NCBI GenBank assembly: GCA_019055375.1
Contig: JAHQIW010005984.1
Span: 62,001 to 126,000 of the forward strand
Length of the DNA: 64,000 nucleotides
DNA from: Parelaphostrongylus tenuis
Lineage: Eukaryota; Nematoda; Chromadorea; Rhabditida; Metastrongylidae
Reading direction: 5' to 3'
Under the pieces are notes generated by a model that was given only the letters and a program-made list of their open reading frames with translations, was not told where the DNA came from and searched no databases. Made by a program: the position numbers and the translations under genes. Shown one piece after another: positions 58,401 through 64,000 of this stretch (the stretch's first letter is position 1; each line of letters starts with the position of its first letter).

Positions 58401-58432
58401 AGTTGGACGACTCTGAGGGGATTTGGGCCTGA
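58401..58432 (+). CDS. elks-1: ELKS terminal exon with intact GIWA C-terminus (copy B)
   Basis: After the acceptor GTGTCAGCAG the exon reads ELDDSEGIWA and stops at TGA (58,430-58,432). This is the hallmark C-terminus of ELKS/CAST/ERC proteins, the ligand of the RIM PDZ domain. It settles the identity of the whole exon series. The exon before it is frameshifted, so the motif is not reachable in frame from this locus. Confidence 0.85.
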
Positions 58433-58857
58433 GTGCTTTCCAAGTTCTGCTATCAGATATTTACTTCATTTGTTAGTCTTTCGATCTCTGAGAGTTCATT
58501 AGAATTATAGTTGAGAGTTTAAATGTGCTGTTGCACTGCCCCCTGTACATTTTCTATTATCTTGAGCCTTTTTGTTTGGATCTGCCCTTTATCTACTTCT
58601 TATCACCTCGTGCTCCTTAAAGCTTTGCAAATATCGCCATAATATGCTCCCATATATTCTCTATGTATTCACTCTAATGATCTTCAATGGCAATTTCAAC
58701 AGTATTTATGTGATCAGCGGTTCCTTATTTGCACTTCTTCTTTCACTTTTATCTTTTTAGCACTTTTCTTGCTCTTCTCCTGGTGCGTGGGCGTCTTTCC
58801 CAGAATTTGATTAAGGTTTGGACCTCACTTCGTGTGTTCATTAACACAGAATGGACG

Positions 58858-59202
58858 TCTGCTATTGACCGCTCTTTTTCAGACCGCTCAAAATGATTTA
58901 ATCTGATAAGGATATTACATGTTTTGAGCCGATAGGTCTAGTGCTATATAGGCGCCTATTTCGTCCTATTGGGACTCATCAATAGCACCCTCCCTCGGTT
59001 CCGTCGATCCCTTGAGGTGAAATAATTACCATCATCCTACTTTGGGTGCTTAGTCTTTAATCGGCGCCGATTCCTTTAGAGGATTATTTCACCTCAAGGG
59101 ATCGACGGAACCGAGGGAGGGTGCTACTGATGAGTCCCAATGGGACGAAATAGGCGCCTATATAGCACTAGACCTATCGGCTCAGAACATGTAATATCCT
59201 TA
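58858..59202. mobile_element. Foldback transposon with 119-bp arms and 12-bp target duplication
   Basis: The arms at 58,908-59,026 and 59,083-59,201 are nearly identical inverted repeats (AAGGATATTACATGTT, TAGTGCTATATAGGCGCC, TCCCTCGGTTCCGTCGATCC). ACAGAATGGACG is repeated at 58,846-58,857 and 59,203-59,214. Copy A has the empty site at about 24,164-24,177. About 50 bp lie outside the left arm, so, as in the element at 49,015, the arms are not exactly terminal. Confidence 0.8.
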
Positions 59203-59360
59203 ACAGAATGGACGATATGCCTGATAAAAATCCATACGTGGGAAAAATATTCTAGCCTCTTAACTCAAAACAATCTTGCGAACTTTATCTATCAGGATGA
59301 AAATTTTTCAACATCTACAGATATTTATTGACAGAATGAACATTCAGTTTTAATACAACA

Positions 59361-59428
59361 ATGAAGTTTGAGTTTTTTGGAACTTATTTTGGATTTTATT
59401 TTGCCTTCCGCTACTCTACGATTTCTGG
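59361..59428 (+). CDS. Candidate signal-peptide-like exon (copy B)
   Basis: It reads MKFEFFGTYFGFYFAFRYST then ISG with a GTAACG donor. Partner of 24,335-24,402. This is weak, homology-of-copies evidence only. Confidence 0.28.
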
Positions 59429-59740
59429 TAACGAAGTGATCAGTTAAGTGGATCTCGTCAAACAATGCACGATGTTTTGCTCTTGTTCAGCCTTGCAATA
59501 AGTATTTAGACTTCATTTCCGTTTCTTCGAAGGCTTCAATCTCAAACAGATTCAAAATTAAAAGAAGAATTTTCAGAGAATTATTTACTTCCTTAGTGCA
59601 TTGGGCTAAAATCTATTCTTAATCAGTTCTCAGCTCGTGTTCTCTTTTTATTGAAGACTTATCGGCATGGGTTGAGAAGCGATTATCGTCGTTCATTATG
59701 TGTTAATACAGTTATCATTACACAGTGGTTGTTTATTTTG

Positions 59741-60911
59741 TTACAATACATCTGAGCTATAAATAAAAATATACATTAGTGTAACAATCACAATGTCTAC
59801 GTAGGCCACTGCTGATTTTTCCATGAACGGATAGAAAAAATCGTTTGGAAGTCTTAATTCGATGTAAGGTAACGAGACGAAACGTAAAATAGGGCCTGAA
59901 ATGAAAATGTACTCTGGATCAATTCCCACTCTTCGTGCCTTCGAGTGGAAAGTGGCTAGGATTTATGGGTCTTATCAGTATTGTTTACTTTTGACTGTTA
60001 CGAAATACGTCATGGTCTCCCACATGATTCTAGGCTGGCTGTTTTGTCAGAGTTTTTGATTTCGCTGAGGACATGATGCAGTTTAGGTAGATGGATCTAT
60101 ACAATGAGCTTTGTTCAGGTGCTCCATTTTATATAGTCCTATTACTATAATTCATATGACTTACTTGGTGTGACATCCTTGAATTGTGTACTGAATCGTA
60201 GAGCTATAGTGGAATTTGGGACAACGTGGACCTAGAAGTACAAGGGAAATACTTGTTGATCTCTTAAGCTGGTTCTTTGAACTACTGCCCTTTCCAGTTG
60301 ATCTTTTTTTACTACCAAAGAAAACTTCCTACCGCTTCGAGATTCATGTCGTAGATGGCGGACACAATAAGCAGTCGATGATTTGCTTGAGTTCCCTGTT
60401 TTGCGTAGTAGAGAGTGATCGAGACACTGGTGACTACCAAGCAATTAGCAGTTGTTGCTCTCTGTAATTGAACTACTACGTTTTTAAATTGCGCTCCGTC
60501 ATAGTCATGTTTCTCCCCAGTCTTACTTGATAGGGCGTCATAGAAATTACAACTAGTTCTCGAGAATATTCGCTGTCTTGTTATTTTGCAATTTATGATC
60601 ACGAGCTGTTTTTCTCTAACATAAATGGTCTTTGGAAGAAATTTAACGGGTAGGTTTGAAGTAGGAATACGATTACATGTGTCCTTGAACCAAGCAAACA
60701 TTCCTGGTACTCGACACCTACAAACTGCTATAATGATTTTTGAGGGCGGAAGTAGTATAAAGGACAACTGTTGAATCCCTGAAGGGAATTTGGAACGCAC
60801 TCCACTGACCTCTAGGTGAGTTCTATTCCTCACAATCACCATCGCGTCAGTAGCATTCGTTTCTTCGACGGGTGAGCTTCGAATCCATGTCGGTACGAAT
60901 TCCTCCATCAA
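59741..60911 (-). pseudogene. Serpentine-receptor-like ORFs (copy B)
   Basis: A 199-codon minus frame (60,312-60,911) includes TDAMVIVRNRTHLEVSG, IIIAVCRCRVPGMFAW, TTANCLVVTSVSITLYYAKQ and ANHRLLIVSAIYDMNLEA. A separate piece at 59,741-59,929 reads LRFVSLPYIELRLPNDFFYP then a hydrophobic segment. Together they might be exons of a nematode chemoreceptor-type membrane protein, the likeness being mainly in the last two hydrophobic stretches. Introns probably interrupt the long frame. It is better preserved than the partner at 24,729-25,880. I cannot name a family with confidence. Confidence 0.32.
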
Positions 60912-61531
60912 TTGCTCAATTTCTTGTTTCAGTTCAGTGCAGTGTGAATACCTAAATAAATCTATAGACCCTTTCTGAAATGATTTTTATTGCCAAAGTT
61001 TTATTGCGCAAAAATTTCTCCAACTTTTGATTTTGTGACCAGTGTTTCCTGTCTAATTCACGTATGTCGTCAATACTTATAACATTGTATGTAGCGTTTT
61101 TCTTACCAAAACTCATTGATTTTGTGGTAGAATCTGTTTTCGATTTGAAATTGAAGAACTGAAGAAGATAGAACTGAAGAGGCATGTCAGGAGTTTTCCG
61201 GTTCAAAGCTAGGAAATGGTTATTTGAGGAGATCAGGAAGCCTGTGGATCGTTAGCAGAAGATCGTGGATAATGATGGTCTACATTTCGAGGAATAATTG
61301 TTGTTGTATTAATTAAATTCAAGTACAAACTCTAAATATTCAGCAAATGTTAAGAAACTTCTACTTTAAACCTAATAATGCGTTTTCAGGTGAACAATGC
61401 ATTATTGTGCGTCTCTGAAAAATCGCACATCAAGTCAACTCTTGGTCGCGTGTTCAGACATATTTGGAAGTTACCCTCCTGGATTTAGAGCGTAATCGAA
61501 ATTTTTTTAATTTATCGAGCCCTACAAATGT

Positions 61532-62480
61532 TTTGATGACTGACTACGCACCTTGCTTTCTGGAAATGACAGTCAGTGGTACAGCAAAAATATTCAAAAA
61601 AAATAGTGACCGCATGACCGTTTAGAATGAGGTACAATTCGATGGGAATACAAGAAGCTTGTTGTTAACAATCGATTTGTTAACATTTAGCTCTCTGAAG
61701 GCGCCGGAAGCAAATGAAGTGATTGAGAATACGGTGCTTGCACCTACCCGATATTAGAAATCCACGAACGTATGACAGCTACATTCATGCGATAAAACAC
61801 TTAAGGCTCGAAAATGCTCGTTCGGCTACTGGCAGCAAATTCTCTTTCTCTTTCCACAGCCAAAAACTGCGAACATCCGATTATTACAGAGAAGTTTCAT
61901 CCCATCTGAGTGATGGTATATATGGTTTTCCGAAGTGTTCATTCAATTTTGGATTTACTTCTAAAAAAAAATTCCTTTGGCGTTATAGACTGCTCGAAAT
62001 TGTTTGCTCAAACGCTTTTGTGATGGAGAACGATCTTCAGTTTTGAAAGAGTGGAAAAATTCGCTTTGCTGGTTTCGATGAACTAGAATTTGATATCGTT
62101 CAGAAGAGGAAACCCATATCCCGTAGACAAAGATCTGTATGTTCAAGAGGCTTTTCTTGCAATCAATAAATTCCAATTTGAGCTGAAAAACATTGTCTCA
62201 AGGTTGAAAGCGTGCACTATCATGTAAGTGAACGCATTGTTCTCAATGAATGTAACGCATATAGATTGTCAAGCTCGCACGGTGATGTTCCTAAGTATTA
62301 ATTCCATTTCAGGAAATCAGTCAGCTGTTTTCAGATTACATGGAGAGTGGTTGCCCTTTTTTTTTATTGAATTACCGGAGGATCTTCGACGAAAGTACTG
62401 CTTACAAGGTACGATCATCGGTTTGATGTCAACACGTATAACACTCTGCTACAAAATGTATCACTCAGTGCCCAGCAATT
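61532..62480 (+). pseudogene. Partner of the unidentified plus-strand gene (copy B, broken)
   Basis: The equivalents of 26,431-26,698 and 27,022-27,199 are present (MTDYAPCFLEMTVSG; APEANEVIENTVLAP; MTHIDCQART-like) but the first acceptor reads TTAATTT instead of TTTCAG and stops interrupt both exons. The last piece (GEWLPFFFIELPEDLRRKY, then MYHSVPSN and TAA) is open here. A run of nine T makes the frame uncertain. Confidence 0.4.
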
Positions 62481-62561
62481 AAGGGATCCAACCTACAGCA
62501 GTGCTATCGCTTCTCCCGGATAGGGAGAAAAAAAATAAAGCAGGAATATTTCTAAGACCAA

Positions 62562-63411
62562 CTGTCAATTAACCTCGGCATTGATTGAATGATTCCGTAT
62601 TTTTCTTATGAAGCGAACACGACTTTGTTAAAAGACGACTTTTGCGCACAGCATAGACAGTACAATACAACCTCGTTTTTCCTAAACAAAAAAATCATGG
62701 AAAGCTTTTAACAGTTTCTAAAATTTCTTCGAGTGTATCAAATATTGTTACTGCCAGTTTGCTACATCTATTGGATTGAATAAAAATAGCGCCGGTTTTC
62801 AATCTGTATCATTGAAGAGGCTGAAAGGTCAAAGTTTTACAATCCCATCAGTCAAACACTTCCACCAGTTCCTTAGAATAAATTGTCACATCTAGATTTC
62901 GATCTCATCAAGCACAAGGTCAACCTTCAATATATTCAACGGTTGTTTTTATTAGATGTCGCCCACTGAATGAACAGGTGAAGAACAATGGAACAGTAAT
63001 CACGTAGGCTAGTAATGCACTATACCCATAGCTAATCACATAGGGTAGTAATGCACTATGGGTATAGTGCATTGGTGGCCTATATGATTACCGTTCTATT
63101 GTTCTTAACCTGTTCATTCACTGGAAGACATATAATAAGAAAATAAAAAAAGCGGTGAGTATGCTGAAGGTTGACATTGTGCTTGATGTGATGAAAAACT
63201 AGATCCAACAATTTTCTCCAAGGAAGTGATGGAAGTGTTGGACTGATTGGATTGTGAACAACTTTGACCTTTCCAGGCCCTGACGAAGGCGACCTGCCAA
63301 AACGCTAGCTGTTTGATTGTGTGAACAGAGTTTGAATTTAACCATCGTGCCCCGCTTTAGAAGAAAGAGAAAAAATAAGAATTACTGAAACATGCCGAGG
63401 TTAATAGACAG
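62562..63411. mobile_element. Large (about 850 bp) foldback element
   Basis: Its ends are inverted: CTGTCAATTAACCTCGGCAT at 62,562 and ATGCCGAGGTTAATAGACAG at 63,411. Imperfect complementarity continues nearly to the centre: GGTCAAAGTTTTACAATCCC against 63,240-63,280, ATCAAGCACAAGGTCAACCT against 63,165-63,190, and GAATGAACAGGTGAAGAACA against 63,100-63,120. The centre (62,990-63,080) carries a further hairpin around GCACTATACCCATAG. No transposase frame is present. It sits exactly where homology between copies A and B ends. Confidence 0.7.
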
Positions 63412-64000
63412 ACAGTCTTGGAATTCATTAAAGAGGCTTATGACGGTAATATTAATCGACTTCATAACACTGAAGATTAATGTTGCTGGCTTTTTTGCCT
63501 ATACTGGCACACATAACGTGCCGGAAAGTCAAGGATCACCGTGTTAGGAGACATAGATCTCTGATGTGGTGCGCTTATTAAAGGTTTCTCGTCAGTTGAA
63601 CCTTTGCGTAGGATCATGTTTTCTACATGAGTTCTGAGATATATTTTGTAACACAGCTACGCTAGAGACATCAAATCAAACAACTCTAGTACAAATTCGC
63701 CAAAGCCAGATTGATGGAAAGCATAAACGCGAGAGGTGGAATCGAACCTGTGATCCTATGTGTTTCATAAGCACATTTATCCCAGTTCGCTGCACTTCAG
63801 CCATTACCCTATAACCAGCACAAAAACATGATATACGGCACGTCCACGAGTTCATAGATTTGGATGCTACTGTTTGTTGATAGGGCAAAAGTGTTGAACT
63901 GGAGGTATTTCTTGTCAATTAAATGTTTAAATAAAGGACTAAAAACTTAAGATGCTTCGCTTTATCACCAGTTATCTGAAAAAGATTTCAGAACTCAATA
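63412..64000. other. Right-hand flank with tRNA-like relic
   Basis: No gene is recognised and no match to the sequence after 27,475 was found. On the minus strand at about 63,735-63,805 a tRNA-like stretch has a perfect B box (GGTTCGATTCC) and an anticodon-like hairpin (TGTG ... CACA), but its acceptor and T stems do not pair, so it is probably a relic. Confidence 0.4.

Larger units (their letters stand above)
50917..58432 (+). pseudogene. elks-1: ELKS/CAST/ERC active-zone scaffold gene, 3' half, copy B (disabled)
   Basis: Exons: 50,917-51,040, 51,385-51,470, 51,530-51,592, 52,790-52,887 (ALEKKRLEEHIDQLRRNSE), 53,148-53,387 (LRSNVENLQKELADRDVLLE; ELASSQQRLQSVMADKGTDE), 54,270-54,412, 56,286-56,391, 57,561-57,619, 57,683-57,809 (LAAIAEKDRHLTLL; RRKLKQENGR), ~58,150-58,267 and 58,401-58,432. 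All belong to the C-terminal coiled coil of ERC proteins. Lesions: one-base losses in the first and third exons and in the one at 58,150; a 10-bp deletion at about 54,307; a Penelope-like insertion before 56,225; donors lost at 51,593 (GT to AT) and 57,620 (GT to CT); acceptor lost at 57,681. Exons at 51,385, 52,790 and 53,148 remain clean, and the C-terminal GIWA is intact. It is not translatable as a full gene. Confidence 0.85.
31890..62555 (+). repeat. Large segmental duplication, copy B
   Basis: This is the second copy of the segment described for 1-27,475, in direct orientation. It is about 3 kb longer, mainly through B-only insertions: 34,675-36,880, 38,540-40,847, 48,040-49,650, the Penelope-like element at 54,636-56,224 and the foldback at 58,858-59,202. 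It lacks the partner of 16,440-17,465 and with it the first visible ELKS exon. Its homology to A stops at a large palindromic element starting at 62,562. Confidence 0.9.

Noticed and set aside
1..64000. CRISPR arrays, operons, phage or bacterial defence genes
   Set aside because: No short regularly spaced repeats, ribosome-binding sites or long uninterrupted prokaryotic-type genes; intron-split exons and eukaryotic transposons indicate an animal genome.

Overview
The window looks like nuclear DNA of a parasitic strongylid nematode, most probably hookworm-like (Ancylostoma/Necator group). The reasons are small intron-split exons with nematode-type splice sites, AT-rich intergenic DNA, and degraded RTE, mariner, Penelope-like and tRNA-derived SINE elements. 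The genus is inferred from element style and was not tested. No bacterial-type gene organisation, CRISPR array or rRNA is seen.

Layout: the window is mainly two diverged, same-orientation copies of one large segment. Copy A runs from before base 1 to about 27,475. Copy B runs from about 31,890 to about 62,555. The offset grows from about 31.9 kb at the left end to about 35.1 kb at the right end, because B carries more insertions. The part between the copies (27,475-31,890) has no partner here and holds two plausible terminal exons with poly(A) signals, a tRNA-like pseudogene and a SINE. A smaller nested duplication (alpha/beta, 5-6 kb apart) exists inside both copies. A has a further 1.4-kb tandem duplication (13,511-16,265), and B has one of 0.6-0.9 kb (43,640-45,240).

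The recognisable host gene is the 3' half of an ELKS/CAST/ERC (elks-1-type) active-zone scaffold gene. It is present once per copy on the + strand (A 16,889-23,747; B 50,917-58,432) as a series of short coiled-coil exons. Both copies are broken, but in different ways. A carries in-frame stops, including one inside the C-terminal RIM-binding motif. B keeps the intact GIWA C-terminus but has frameshifts, lost splice sites and a Penelope-like retroelement inserted in one exon with an 84-bp target duplication. No lesion shared by both copies was seen, so the damage probably followed the duplication.

Downstream of ELKS each copy has short start-type exons on the + strand, degraded minus-strand ORFs vaguely like a serpentine receptor, and plus-strand exons of an unidentified gene. 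Mobile DNA is dense: RTE fragments, three internally deleted mariners with recognisable ends, a composite inverted mariner, a ~0.8-kb repeat in five copies next to mariner ends, about eleven SINE copies on both strands, three long foldback elements found only in B, and several (TA)n tracts. Much of the remaining sequence is paired noncoding DNA in which I recognise no gene. I found no convincing new biological system. The most unusual objects are the paired decaying ELKS tails and the foldback elements.
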